33,219 bases of DNA from Ruminococcus sp. (GCA_015066815.1 SVNR01000031.1:1-33219), one strand, 5' to 3'; shown: positions 1 to 7,903, counted from the stretch's first letter. Made by a program: numbers and translations. Notes: generated by a model not told the origin, from the letters alone.

Positions 1-97
1 ATCTTCCTTCACTCCATTTATAAAATGTGTTCTCATCTTGAACCCAAGTTACTATTTTCTGACTATCATTTTTTCGATATGGTCTTAAGTTTAGCAT
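1..97 (-). CDS. GNAT-family N-acetyltransferase, N-terminal fragment
   Basis: The first 32 codons of a minus-strand gene are present; the rest lies outside the window. The ATG is at 95-97, with a strong ribosome-binding site (GGAGGTGAA) at 101-109. The encoded start, MLNLRPYRKNDSQKIVTWVQ followed by DENTFYKWSEGR, resembles the opening beta-strand and helix of many small Firmicutes GNAT acetyltransferases, which move an acetyl group from acetyl-CoA to an amine. The acetyl-CoA binding motif is not in view, so the family call rests on N-terminal resemblance only. A good promoter sits upstream at 147-175. Confidence 0.55.
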   Translation of the reverse strand, partial: MLNLRPYRKNDSQKIVTWVQDENTFYKWSEGR

Positions 98-146
98 AAC
101 TTCACCTCCGTCAAATTCTTATTTATTGGTCTGTCCGATTTTCTAT

Positions 147-175
147 ATTATACCACATCCACCCCGAAAAAACAA
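147..175 (-). promoter_or_regulatory. Sigma-A-type promoter for the GNAT gene
   Basis: Read on the minus strand, TTGTTT (170-175) and a perfect TATAAT (147-152) are separated by 17 bases. It points at the GNAT start at 97, leaving a leader of about 45 bases. Seen by eye only. Confidence 0.5.
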
Positions 176-246
176 TACATACCCTGCTTGCAGGGCAAAT
201 AAATCACAGTACATTTAAAAATCACCCAAAAATTTCTCCCAGGTAC

Positions 247-275
247 TTGACAAACGCATAACAAATCTGCATAAT
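247..275 (+). promoter_or_regulatory. Sigma-A-type promoter for the truncated recombinase
   Basis: A perfect TTGACA (247-252) and CATAAT (270-275) are separated by 17 bases. The leader to the start at 377 contains a 7-bp hairpin (GCAGAAG at 325-331, CTTCTGC at 338-344) without a T-run, so it is not an obvious terminator. The promoter looks intact although the gene it serves is broken. Confidence 0.55.
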
Positions 276-376
276 CGCTTTAAAGCACTAAATCGACTTG
301 CAATAAACAACTTCCATTTACATAGCAGAAGTTCACGCTTCTGCGAAAAATCACAACACAAAAGGACTTGAAATTT

Positions 377-868
377 ATGACTAACTTGGCAACTATGTCA
401 GGAACAAAAACAAGGGGCAGCTTTATGGATTACACAAAGCTTGACCGAAACCGTCAGCGTACTGTCGTTTTCTATGGACGTGTTTCAACAGAACACGAAG
501 CTCAGCTCTCTGCTCTCGAAAATCAGATGCAGTGGTATTCCGACCAGGCGAAATATCACCCCAACTGGAATGTCATCGACAAGTACATTGACGAGGGCAT
601 CACAGGAACTCAGGCGAAGAAGCGTCCATCCTTCCTCAGAATGATTGAGGACGCAAAATCGGGGAAATTCGATTTGATTGTAACCCGTGAGGTTTGTCGT
701 TTCGCTCGTAATACTGTTGATACTCTCAACTTTACCCGTGAACTTAAAAACATCGGCGTTGAAGTTTACTTTGTTGAAGACAACATCTGGACTATGGACG
801 GCGACGGAGAACTTCGACTCTCCCTTATGATTTCATTCCGTTACACAGCACATATACGAACTGGGTGA
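377..868 (+). pseudogene. Large serine recombinase, truncated after the catalytic domain
   Basis: This is the N-terminal resolvase/invertase domain of a site-specific serine recombinase. The motif [11 protein letters not shown] puts the nucleophile at about Ser37 and the adjacent Arg at 35, and the conserved [14 protein letters not shown] stretch follows. The start chosen is ATG 377, because AAAGGA (361-366) is well spaced from it; a TTG at 368 is too close. Homology runs to about [10 protein letters not shown] near 833. The frame then continues through unrelated bases to a stop at 868, so the recombinase and zinc-ribbon domains that complete these roughly 500-residue proteins are missing. 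The lost 3' end coincides with the lost 3' end of the convergent TraX-like gene, pointing to one deletion. It is probably inactive as an integrase and is a remnant of a mobile element. Confidence 0.85.
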
Positions 869-1159
869 TTACTGCCGCTCCTAAAAGCCTCAGTGCGTAA
901 TTCTTTTTTGAACGAGGGTAATTGAAGCCTTCGGCAATAAAAAAGAAAAATATAGGCTGAGCGATAAACTGAAGCTGAAAAAGCACAGATATCAACGGCT
1001 TTGGCAGGTTAAAAAACCGAAGTTCTCTTGCTGTGTAGACGCCAAAATATCCGATGAACATTGTGATAGCAGCAATGTATTTTAACATATCACGATTGAT
1101 GATTTTTAAATTTTTTTACAGTTCATATTTTGAATGGTATTTGAATTTTCGTTGTTCAT
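825..1159 (-). pseudogene. TraX-family membrane protein, frameshifted and 3'-truncated
   Basis: The frame from 1088 down to 825 encodes LKYIAAITMFIG, then PIFFFFIAEGF and [20 protein letters not shown], which resembles the first two or three membrane segments of TraX-like acetyltransferase proteins (named after F-pilin acetylation; cellular role in Firmicutes unclear). ATG 1088 lacks a ribosome-binding site. A better start, ATG 1159, has a strong site (AAAGGAGAT, 1166-1174) and runs MNNENSNTIQNMNCKK before stopping. Adding one A to the A7 run (1116-1122 region) would join it in frame to NLKIINRDMLKYIA. The other end is lost at about 830, where the recombinase remnant begins. TraX proteins are usually over 200 residues; about 100 remain. 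The frameshift could be a sequencing error, but the truncation cannot. Confidence 0.6.
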
Positions 1160-1297
1160 AGTTATATCTCCTTTAAAGTATATTTTGTAAACCTCCATAA
1201 TTTTCAGTAATATCTTATTATAGTGAAATAAAACAATATATTTTCAAAAATTTTTAATGAATTGTGCAAAAAATCAACCTTTTCTGCAAATCATGGG

Positions 1298-1326
1298 TTG
1301 CAAACAATATGTAAACATGATATCCT
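1298..1326 (+). promoter_or_regulatory. Candidate promoter of the dockerin protein gene
   Basis: TTGCAA (1298-1303) and TATCCT (1321-1326) are 17 bases apart. Transcription would start near 1333, giving a leader of about 85 bases that contains the hairpin at 1345-1403. The rest of 1160-1297 is A/T-rich with no gene seen. Confidence 0.45.
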
Positions 1327-1344
1327 TAAACAAGATACTTCACG

Positions 1345-1403
1345 TTGAGCAAATGATTGATTTATCCGCACTCTAAAACCGATAAATCCCGATCAATGCT
1401 CAG
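1345..1403 (+). promoter_or_regulatory. Long imperfect hairpin in the 5' leader of the dockerin gene
   Basis: Three paired blocks line up: TTGAGCA (1345-1351) with TGCTCAG (1397-1403), TGAT (1354-1357) with ATCA (1392-1395), and GATTTATC (1359-1366) with GATAAATC (1381-1388). The loop is about 14 bases. There is no T-run after it. It ends 8 bases before the ribosome-binding site GGAAAGGA (1411-1418), so it could affect mRNA stability or translation, or be an operator. No known riboswitch class was recognised. Confidence 0.45.
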
Positions 1404-1418
1404 CCTTAACGGAAAGGA

Positions 1419-4400
1419 ATGATTGTAAAGTTGAAAAAAGAAACCAGAAAATCAGAACACCGATGGATAAGGCTGGTGAGTCTGCTCATGGTACCGTTGC
1501 TCCTGTGTAATATGGGTATCATTAATGTTACAAGAGCAGAAGCGGACGCAATAAACAGAAGACTTATCTATGTTGCAGAAAACGGAAATGATTATACCGG
1601 AAACGGTTCCTCCGGAAGTCCGTACAGATCAATAAAAAAAGCTGCCGGCGAGGCAACAGCAGGTACAACTGTTCTTGTGCGCCCCGGAACGTACATTGAA
1701 GATGATATAAAACCCAAAGAGTCAGGAACAGAAGACGCTATGATTGTGTTCAGACCTGAAAAAACATCAGATATGGGCAAAGTTATCATCAAGCACAAGG
1801 ATATTTTTACAGGTTCAACCATCACTCCAGCAGTAAAAGCGCAGTGGCTTCAGGATACCGGCTGGAAGGAAGAAGAGGTAAAGCATTACGACAATGCCGG
1901 TATTGAGTATTCAATAGCAGCAAGAAAAAACCAACTGACAGACGTTTTTAATCTGTTCGGACGTGATTATGTCTGGATTGAGGGCTTTGTGTTTGAGGAT
2001 TACAAGTATGCACGAAGCACCATCAACATAAAAGGCAACGGAAATGTCGTAATCAATAACCAGTTTAAAAACATCGGATGTGTCTACAATGCACCTTGGA
2101 CATGGACAGCTCAGGGTGTAATCCGTCCCGACGTTACGATCCCGATTGCAGGTGAAAAAAATGTTATACGCAACAACTATTTTCAGAGCGTATACGGCGA
2201 AACACTGAGCTATGACAATCATGCCAAAGACTGTATTATATCCGAAAACACCTTTATCGGCGCCATAGGAAAAAATGCCGGCGCAGGTGGTTCGGAATCA
2301 TCAACTCTGGGTGGCAGAGCAGACGGCAACAGAAATAACGCCTTTGCTTTCAATTACTCCGGCGGCTCGGTAAACGGCGGTACAATATGGCTCGATATAA
2401 GCGTCAGAGACTTTACCGCAGTAAGAAACGTTGCACATAATACCGCTTACTTTATGTTCAACGAATCGGAATGTACAAGAAACTGGGCGTATGAAAATAT
2501 CGTCTATAACAAACCCCTTGACGCTAACAAACGTATGCCTGTGGATTCGGAATACTTTATGAACTTCCCGGCACAGCGCATAGAATCAGGACTTTTTTCT
2601 GCATTCTGGGATACAGGCTCAACATGGGATGCAAAATGGGTAAATAACGTTACTTACAATCTGAAAAACGGTATATCCCTGGACAGATCCTGGAATAATG
2701 ATGTCAGAAACAATATTGCCTATGAAGATGAAAACAGCATGTTCAGCAGCAATGATACCGTGGGTATTCTGATCAAAGAAACAACTATAAACGGTTTTCA
2801 CCCATGGCATGGTATAGACCTTAAGGGCGGCGGTTCACATATCATCAGAAACAACCTGTGGTATTCTCCAAGAAAACCGGCATATGTAAGATATATGGAT
2901 CCGTCACAGCCTGCAATTACAGTAGACGCCTTTAACGCTCAGATAAACTCAAAAACCGAACTTGCTAAGGACCCTATGTTTGAAAACGCCGCTGCAGGTG
3001 ATTTCAGACTTAAAGCAGGCAGTCCTGCTATAGGCACAGGTGATAACGGCGTAGACAGAGGTGCATATGCTGTATATCCGAAAACGGATGTCGGCTATAA
3101 TAAAAACCTTGGCCTGACAGACGATATAAACGTGAGCTTCAAGAACCTCAATTCTTCTGCAAAACCGGGCGACATCATCGACCTTGAACTTAAACTGAGT
3201 ATGCCTGCATCCGGAAAAATGAGTTTTGAAGTAACCCCTGTTGCAGGTGATGCACGCATTGATAAGGATTTCAGCTTTATGGACAGTCCGGCTGTTACTT
3301 TTAATGCCGGTGAAAAAAGTAAAACAGTCCGTGTTAAAATTCTTGAAGGATATGATCTTGACCAGCTTCTTGTTTTCCGGATCGATCCGGTCGGCACAAC
3401 TGAAACAGAAGCTGTTGGTGCAAGAGATATGCATCTTGTAAGGATACACAGAGAAGAAAAACATGTTCTGGTAATAACTAATGTCGGCGATTCCATGGGG
3501 CAGGCCATAGTTGAGTATCATAAACCGGGAGAATTAGTAACGATCGACGCAAAAACAAGAGAAGGTTACACCTTTGATTTCTGGCAGCCGGGTATCGATG
3601 CTATGGAAGTAACTCCTGTAAATCAGAACGGCTCACGTTCTACATTCATCATGCCTGATTATAACCAGAGAATACAGGCAAAATGGAAAGCAAACGGTCC
3701 GGCTGTAAATGTAACAGGAATCAGTTTAAGCCATGAAACACTTTCGTTAAACGCAGGCGATACATCATCTGTAACAGCAACTGTTTCCCCTTCCAACGCT
3801 ACTGATAAGGTTGTGATATGGACTTCTTCAAATCCGCTCGTAGCATCAGTTGACGAGAATGGTGTTGTAACAGCAATATCCAAGGGTACAGCAGAAATTA
3901 TCGCAAGAACGCTTGAAAACAGCGATAAACAGTTTACAGCAAAATGCAAAGTCACTGTTGCAGGAGCACCGGTACCTCCAGGCAGTATTATTGAGGCTGA
4001 AGACTACAATGTGAAGTCAGGTGTTGATGTTGAAAACTGCAGTGAGGGCGGACGTGATGTGGCATACATCGAAAACGGAGATTATATCGGTTTCAAAGGC
4101 ATCAACTTCGGCAAAGACGCCCAATCGATCAATTTCCGTGTGGCTTCAAGCGTAAGCAGCGGCACAATCGAAGTACATCTTGGTTCTCCGGACGGAAAGA
4201 TGATTGGCAGTATGAATATCAGCAGTACAGACGGCTGGCAGAACTGGGCAACTCAAAAATGTAAGATTGAAAAAACCACCGGTACAAATGACGTTTATTT
4301 CATTTTCAAAGGTGCAGGCGGTTATCTTTGCAATATCAACTGGTTCAGCATAGATTCAAACGATAATCTTTCAGGCGACTGCAATCTTGATGGTGTGGTA

Positions 4401-4547
4401 AATACGCTCGATGCAGTAATGCTCCAGAAGTGTCTGCTCGGTGTAAGCGATGAGCTCACCTCTTCGCAGAATGCTGATGTTTACAAGGATAGCAAAATCA
4501 ATATACTTGATTTATGCCTTCTCAAGAATATGATTGTTGGACTGTAA
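1419..4547 (+). CDS. Secreted dockerin protein with beta-helix, Ig-like and CBM6-like domains
   Basis: Predicted cellulosome component, 1042 residues. Order: signal peptide (about 1-41, hydrophobic core VSLLMVPLLLC); right-handed beta-helix of polysaccharide-lyase type (about 46-555), opening with YVAENGNDYTGNG and VLVRPGTY as in pectate-lyase-like proteins; Calx-beta-like domain (about 568-680); a short repeat with GYTFDFWQP (about 690-760); bacterial Ig-like Big_2 domain (about 764-846); CBM6-like carbohydrate-binding domain starting IIEAEDYN (about 857-978); and a type I dockerin (986-1042) with the calcium motif GDCNLDG and a second, weaker repeat. The exact lyase family and catalytic residues could not be assigned. 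Start: GGAAAGGA abuts ATG 1419 with no spacing, so TTG 1431 (MKKETRK...) may be the true start. It is monocistronic, with its own promoter and terminator. Cleavage of pectin or a similar plant polysaccharide is inferred. Confidence 0.9.
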   Translation: MIVKLKKETRKSEHRWIRLVSLLMVPLLLCNMGIINVTRAEADAINRRLIYVAENGNDYTGNGSSGSPYRSIKKAAGEATAGTTVLVRPGTYIEDDIKPKESGTEDAMIVFRPEKTSDMGKVIIKHKDIFTGSTITPAVKAQWLQDTGWKEEEVKHYDNAGIEYSIAARKNQLTDVFNLFGRDYVWIEGFVFEDYKYARSTINIKGNGNVVINNQFKNIGCVYNAPWTWTAQGVIRPDVTIPIAGEKNVIRNNYFQSVYGETLSYDNHAKDCIISENTFIGAIGKNAGAGGSESSTLGGRADGNRNNAFAFNYSGGSVNGGTIWLDISVRDFTAVRNVAHNTAYFMFNESECTRNWAYENIVYNKPLDANKRMPVDSEYFMNFPAQRIESGLFSAFWDTGSTWDAKWVNNVTYNLKNGISLDRSWNNDVRNNIAYEDENSMFSSNDTVGILIKETTINGFHPWHGIDLKGGGSHIIRNNLWYSPRKPAYVRYMDPSQPAITVDAFNAQINSKTELAKDPMFENAAAGDFRLKAGSPAIGTGDNGVDRGAYAVYPKTDVGYNKNLGLTDDINVSFKNLNSSAKPGDIIDLELKLSMPASGKMSFEVTPVAGDARIDKDFSFMDSPAVTFNAGEKSKTVRVKILEGYDLDQLLVFRIDPVGTTETEAVGARDMHLVRIHREEKHVLVITNVGDSMGQAIVEYHKPGELVTIDAKTREGYTFDFWQPGIDAMEVTPVNQNGSRSTFIMPDYNQRIQAKWKANGPAVNVTGISLSHETLSLNAGDTSSVTATVSPSNATDKVVIWTSSNPLVASVDENGVVTAISKGTAEIIARTLENSDKQFTAKCKVTVAGAPVPPGSIIEAEDYNVKSGVDVENCSEGGRDVAYIENGDYIGFKGINFGKDAQSINFRVASSVSSGTIEVHLGSPDGKMIGSMNISSTDGWQNWATQKCKIEKTTGTNDVYFIFKGAGGYLCNINWFSIDSNDNLSGDCNLDGVVNTLDAVMLQKCLLGVSDELTSSQNADVYKDSKINILDLCLLKNMIVGL

Positions 4548-4565
4548 ACACTATAAAAAAATTCA

Positions 4566-4602
4566 AAAAGGTCATGGTTTCTGAAAAACCATGGCCTTTT
4601 TA
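4566..4602 (+). terminator. Rho-independent terminator of the dockerin gene
   Basis: A 15-bp stem with one G-U pair (AAAAGGTCATGGTTT at 4566-4580, AAACCATGGCCTTTT at 4586-4600) and a 5-base loop, ending in T's, lies 18 bases after the stop at 4547. Confidence 0.8.
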
Positions 4603-4689
4603 TAACCTCTCAGTCAACCTCGCTGACAGCTCTCCTTAAAAGGATAGCCGTATTTCCCACTGAATGAAAGACAAAAAAATAAAAAAACG

Positions 4690-4718
4690 TTGACAAAAAA
4701 CTGAAAGTATGATAACAT
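4690..4718 (+). promoter_or_regulatory. Promoter of the riboswitch-ABC transporter unit
   Basis: A perfect TTGACA (4690-4695) is followed after 17 bases by TAACAT (4713-4718). Transcription would start about 15 bases before the first strand of the aptamer, the usual spacing for a riboswitch leader. Confidence 0.5.
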
Positions 4719-4738
4719 ATAGTTATCAACCTGAAACG

Positions 4739-4829
4739 GTGAGGGAGTAGTGGCACGAAAGTGTGACAAATCAACATACTGACAAGCGGTTTGCCGCAAG
4801 TCTGGTTTGTCTTAAATAACGAGACTCAC
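4739..4829 (+). promoter_or_regulatory. yybP-ykoY (manganese-sensing) riboswitch aptamer
   Basis: The conserved pieces of this class appear in order. P1 pairs GTGAG (4739-4743) with CTCAC (4825-4829). Loop 1 carries GGGAGTAG (4743-4750). A short GCAC/GTGT hairpin is closed by GAAA. A stem GACAAA/TTTGTC (4765-4770, 4806-4811) has an asymmetric internal loop with TCAACATACT (4771-4780) opposite TGG. An inner GAC/GTC plus GCGG/CCGC hairpin follows, and the second docking loop ends in AACGAGAC (4818-4825). In the known family the two loops dock and bind Mn2+. Identification is from memory of the consensus. The unit controls the ABC transporter genes that follow. Confidence 0.8.
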
Positions 4830-4864
4830 GTATTGCTTTATAGCTGTACGTGTGTCTTTTTTTT
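4823..4864 (+). terminator. Riboswitch-controlled terminator 1
   Basis: GACTCACGTA (4823-4832) pairs with TACGTGTGTC (4847-4856), 9 of 10 positions, followed by eight T's (4857-4864). Its 5' arm contains CTCAC, the 3' strand of aptamer stem P1, so the stem and this terminator exclude each other. Ligand-bound aptamer should therefore block termination (an ON switch). Confidence 0.65.
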
Positions 4865-4870
4865 ATTTGA

Positions 4871-4900
4871 CGAGTACAGCAAAAGCTGTACTCGTTTTTT
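4871..4900 (+). terminator. Terminator 2 in the riboswitch leader
   Basis: A perfect 10-bp stem, CGAGTACAGC (4871-4880) with GCTGTACTCG (4885-4894), has a loop AAAA and six T's. Upstream GCTGTAC (4843-4849) is complementary to GTACAGC (4874-4880). When terminator 1 is not formed, that segment could act as an antiterminator here. Confidence 0.75.
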
Positions 4901-4937
4901 GTTGCTTAATAATAAAAAAAGAAAGAAGGCAATTATT

Positions 4938-5636
4938 ATGTTTCTTGAGATCAGTGGTATCAGAAAAAGCTTTGGTGAGGGTGAAAGCAGGTTTGAAGTT
5001 CTTAAAGGTATTGACCTTAATATTGAAAAAGGTGAAATATGCGTGCTTTTAGGACCGTCAGGCTCGGGAAAATCAACACTGCTTAACATCATCGGCGGAA
5101 TTGACAACGCAGACAGCGGTTATATTTCCATAAACGGCGAAAAAACTGCAGATATGAACGAAAAGGCGCTATCTCTGTACAGAAGAAAGCACCTTGGCTA
5201 CATATTTCAGATGTATAATCTTATACCGAACCTTAACATCAAGGAAAATATCGAGGTCGGCGCATATCTCAGTGATAATCCGCTTGACGTTGATGATATT
5301 CTCCGTACACTCGGTCTTTATGAACACCGCCACAAGCTCCCGAATCAGCTTTCCGGCGGTCAGCAGCAACGCACTGCTATCGGACGTGCTATTGTAAAAA
5401 ATCCTGATATTCTACTTTGCGATGAGCCCACAGGCGCTCTTGATTATAAGACCTCAAAGGAAATTTTAAAACTGATTGAAGACATAAATAAAAAATACGG
5501 AAATACCGTTGTAATGGTTACTCACAATGATGCAATCAAGAATATGGCTGACAGAATTATCAGGCTTCGTGACGGCATGATAAGAAAAAATTATCTGAAC
5601 GAAGAAAAACTCTCTGCAACAGAGCTTGACTGGTAA
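4938..5636 (+). CDS. ABC transporter ATPase, MacB/LolD type
   Basis: A complete 232-residue nucleotide-binding subunit that would power the permease encoded 14 bases downstream. Visible motifs are Walker A GPSGSGKST (39-47), the Q-loop region YIFQMYNL, signature LSGGQQQR (from 138), Walker B LLCDEPTGALD with the catalytic Asp/Glu near 162-163, and the switch His in VTHN. The sequence pattern (IRKSF start, EPTGALD) fits the MacB/LolD/FtsE group, whose members drive FtsX-like permeases. ATG 4938 is chosen because AGAAGG (4924-4929) precedes it; an open frame extends back to 4791, but that runs through the riboswitch and both terminators. Expression should depend on the riboswitch at 4739-4829. 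The substrate is unknown. Confidence 0.92.
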   Translation: MFLEISGIRKSFGEGESRFEVLKGIDLNIEKGEICVLLGPSGSGKSTLLNIIGGIDNADSGYISINGEKTADMNEKALSLYRRKHLGYIFQMYNLIPNLNIKENIEVGAYLSDNPLDVDDILRTLGLYEHRHKLPNQLSGGQQQRTAIGRAIVKNPDILLCDEPTGALDYKTSKEILKLIEDINKKYGNTVVMVTHNDAIKNMADRIIRLRDGMIRKNYLNEEKLSATELDW

Positions 5637-5650
5637 GGAGGACAGCAACG

Positions 5651-7903
5651 ATGAAAAATCCGCTTATAAAAAGACTTCCCCGCGAACTTAAAAGCGAAGC
5701 AGGAAAGTATATTATCATTTTTGTTTTTATGATTATCGTAATCGGCTTTGTCTCAGGCTTTCTTGTGGCTTCGGGCAGTTTAATCAAACTCTATAACGAA
5801 AGCTTTGAGAAGTACAATATTGAGGATGGAAACTTTGAGCTTCACACCGAGGCTGATGATACCGTGATTGAAGCAATTGAAAGCGACGGAAGCATCAGGC
5901 TTTTTAAAAACTTCTACATAGATCGTGAAACGAAAGAGGTAGACAGCACACTCCGTATTTATAAAAACCGTGAGGAAATCAATAAAATATGTATTCATAA
6001 CGGAGAACTGCCGGCAAACGAAAACGAAATTGCAATCGACAGAATGTACGCCGACAACAACTCCCTCAAAGTCGGCGACTTCCTTACCGTAGGCGATAGA
6101 AAACTGAAAATAACCGCTCTTGTGGCACTTTCTGATTATAGTGCCTTGTATGCAAGTCCGTCTGATATGATTTTTGACGCAATCAAATTCGGCGTAGCGA
6201 TTATGACTGATGATGGCTTTGACGCAATGGGCGAAATCGGTTTCCATTACAATTATTCATGGAAATACAACACTCCCCCTGCCGATGATATTGAAGCCAG
6301 AAAAATGTCAGAGGATTTGCTTGAAGTGATTTCTGAAAATACAATTGTAACGGAGTATATTCCGATGTATTCAAATCAGGCAATTCAGTTTGTAGGCGAT
6401 GACACCGGCAAGGACAGAATTGTATTTACGGTATTTCTTTACATTGTTGTTGCAATCCTTGCTTTTATTATGGCTATTACCACAAATAACACAATCGCTA
6501 AGGAAGCAACAGTTATCGGAACACTTCGTGCGTCAGGCTACACAAGAGGCGAGCTTATCCGTCATTATATCGCAATGCCTATGCTGGTTGTAGTTGTTTC
6601 GGCGATTATCGGAAACATTATCGGTTACACATTGTTTGAAGGTATTGCGGTAAACATCTACTACACAAACTACAGCATACCTGTTTATGTTACTGAGCCG
6701 AGCGTCGATGCATTTGTAAAGACAACGGTTGTTCCTGCGGCTATTATGCTTGTCATAAATTATGCGATTCTCGCACATAAGCTCACGCTTTCACCACTGA
6801 AGTTTATCCGACGTGATCTGAAAAAAAAGCAGAGAAAAAAAGCGCTGAAGCTTAATACAAAAATAGGAATCATGCATCGCTTCAGAATAAGGATTATTCT
6901 TCAGAATATGCCCAACTATGTTACTATCGTTATAGGTATTTTCCTTGCAAATATTATCCTGCTGCTTGGTATGGGATTCCCACGGCTTCTTGACCGGAAC
7001 AGCAAGCTTGTTTCCGAAAATATTATCTGTGATTATCAGTATATTCTAAAAACCCCTGTTGAAACGGAAAATGAAAACGCTGAAAAATACTGTGCAGGAA
7101 GTCTCTGCACTATTGAAGGCAGACTCAAAAGTGAAACTGTAACAATCTACGGCATTGACCCCGACAGCAGATATGTTGATATCGCTGCTGAAAACGGAGT
7201 GTATATTTCCGATGCGTATTCACAAAAATTCAAAGTGAAAAAAGGAGATACAATTACTTTAAAGGAAGAATACGACACAAAGGAATACAGCTTCAGGATC
7301 GAGGGGATATATGATAACCCTACAACGATCGCCGTTTATATGGACAAAGAGTTTTTCAATGAAACCTTTGATAAAGATAAGGATTTTTTCAACGGCTATC
7401 TTTCCGATGAAAAGCTTGATGACATTGACGAAATGTATATCGCGGCTGTTATCACTGAAGATGATATGAATAAAATGGGCCGTCAGCTCACACACTCTAT
7501 GGGCGGAATCTTCGATATGTTCTATCTCTTCGGTATTATCATGTTTATGCTTATCATATATCTGCTTTCAAAAATCGTTATCGAAAAAAATGCGCAGTCT
7601 ATTTCAATGACAAAAATTCTCGGCTACAACAACGCTGAAATAAGTGGTCTTTACGTTATATCAACGAGTATTGTCGTAGTGCTTTCGTTTCTTCTTACAA
7701 TGCCGATTGTAAACATGCTTATGAAGTATGTGTGTGAGGTGATGTTCTCGGAATTTTCAGGCTGGATAGCTTATGATGTTCCGGAAACAGTGTTTGTTAA
7801 TATTATAGCTTCAGGTATTATCGCATATGCAGTTATTGCTTTTGCACAGTTCTGGAAGCTTAAGAAAATTCCTATGGATATGGCTCTGAAGAACGTAGAA
7901 TGA
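5651..7903 (+). CDS. FtsX-like ABC transporter permease
   Basis: A 750-residue membrane subunit partnering the preceding ATPase, with its own site (AAGGAGG, 5635-5641). Layout: one membrane segment near 20-43 (IIIFVFMIIVIGFVSGFL); an extracellular domain to about 255; a first FtsX-type bundle (about 255-385) containing IAKEATVIGTLRASGYTRGE, the typical cytoplasmic coupling loop; a membrane segment near 420-440; a second extracellular domain; and a final bundle (about 625-745) with a matching loop ISMTKILGYNNAEISG. The duplicated layout fits large single-gene FtsX permeases that export or act mechanically on envelope substrates. The upstream Mn-type riboswitch hints at metal stress or metal-dependent envelope function, but nothing in the protein itself identifies the substrate. 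No terminator is obvious before the convergent thioesterase gene. Confidence 0.88.
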   Translation: MKNPLIKRLPRELKSEAGKYIIIFVFMIIVIGFVSGFLVASGSLIKLYNESFEKYNIEDGNFELHTEADDTVIEAIESDGSIRLFKNFYIDRETKEVDSTLRIYKNREEINKICIHNGELPANENEIAIDRMYADNNSLKVGDFLTVGDRKLKITALVALSDYSALYASPSDMIFDAIKFGVAIMTDDGFDAMGEIGFHYNYSWKYNTPPADDIEARKMSEDLLEVISENTIVTEYIPMYSNQAIQFVGDDTGKDRIVFTVFLYIVVAILAFIMAITTNNTIAKEATVIGTLRASGYTRGELIRHYIAMPMLVVVVSAIIGNIIGYTLFEGIAVNIYYTNYSIPVYVTEPSVDAFVKTTVVPAAIMLVINYAILAHKLTLSPLKFIRRDLKKKQRKKALKLNTKIGIMHRFRIRIILQNMPNYVTIVIGIFLANIILLLGMGFPRLLDRNSKLVSENIICDYQYILKTPVETENENAEKYCAGSLCTIEGRLKSETVTIYGIDPDSRYVDIAAENGVYISDAYSQKFKVKKGDTITLKEEYDTKEYSFRIEGIYDNPTTIAVYMDKEFFNETFDKDKDFFNGYLSDEKLDDIDEMYIAAVITEDDMNKMGRQLTHSMGGIFDMFYLFGIIMFMLIIYLLSKIVIEKNAQSISMTKILGYNNAEISGLYVISTSIVVVLSFLLTMPIVNMLMKYVCEVMFSEFSGWIAYDVPETVFVNIIASGIIAYAVIAFAQFWKLKKIPMDMALKNVE

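Noticed and set aside
1212-1246. TATAGTGAAATA...TATTTTCA as another copy of the palindromic repeat
   Set aside because: Only the first nine bases match; the arms do not pair well, and this A/T-rich composition makes a chance match likely.
2949-3521. Long minus-strand frames inside the dockerin gene
   Set aside because: They lie antisense to a clear multi-domain protein, have no ribosome-binding sites and read as low-complexity shadow translations.
4614-4799. A 61-codon minus-strand frame antisense to the riboswitch leader
   Set aside because: It overlaps the promoter and aptamer, has no ribosome-binding site and no recognisable sequence.
4791-4937. Upstream extension of the ABC ATPase reading frame
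   Set aside because: The open frame runs back through the riboswitch and both terminators; the well-placed ribosome-binding site and homology put the start at 4938.
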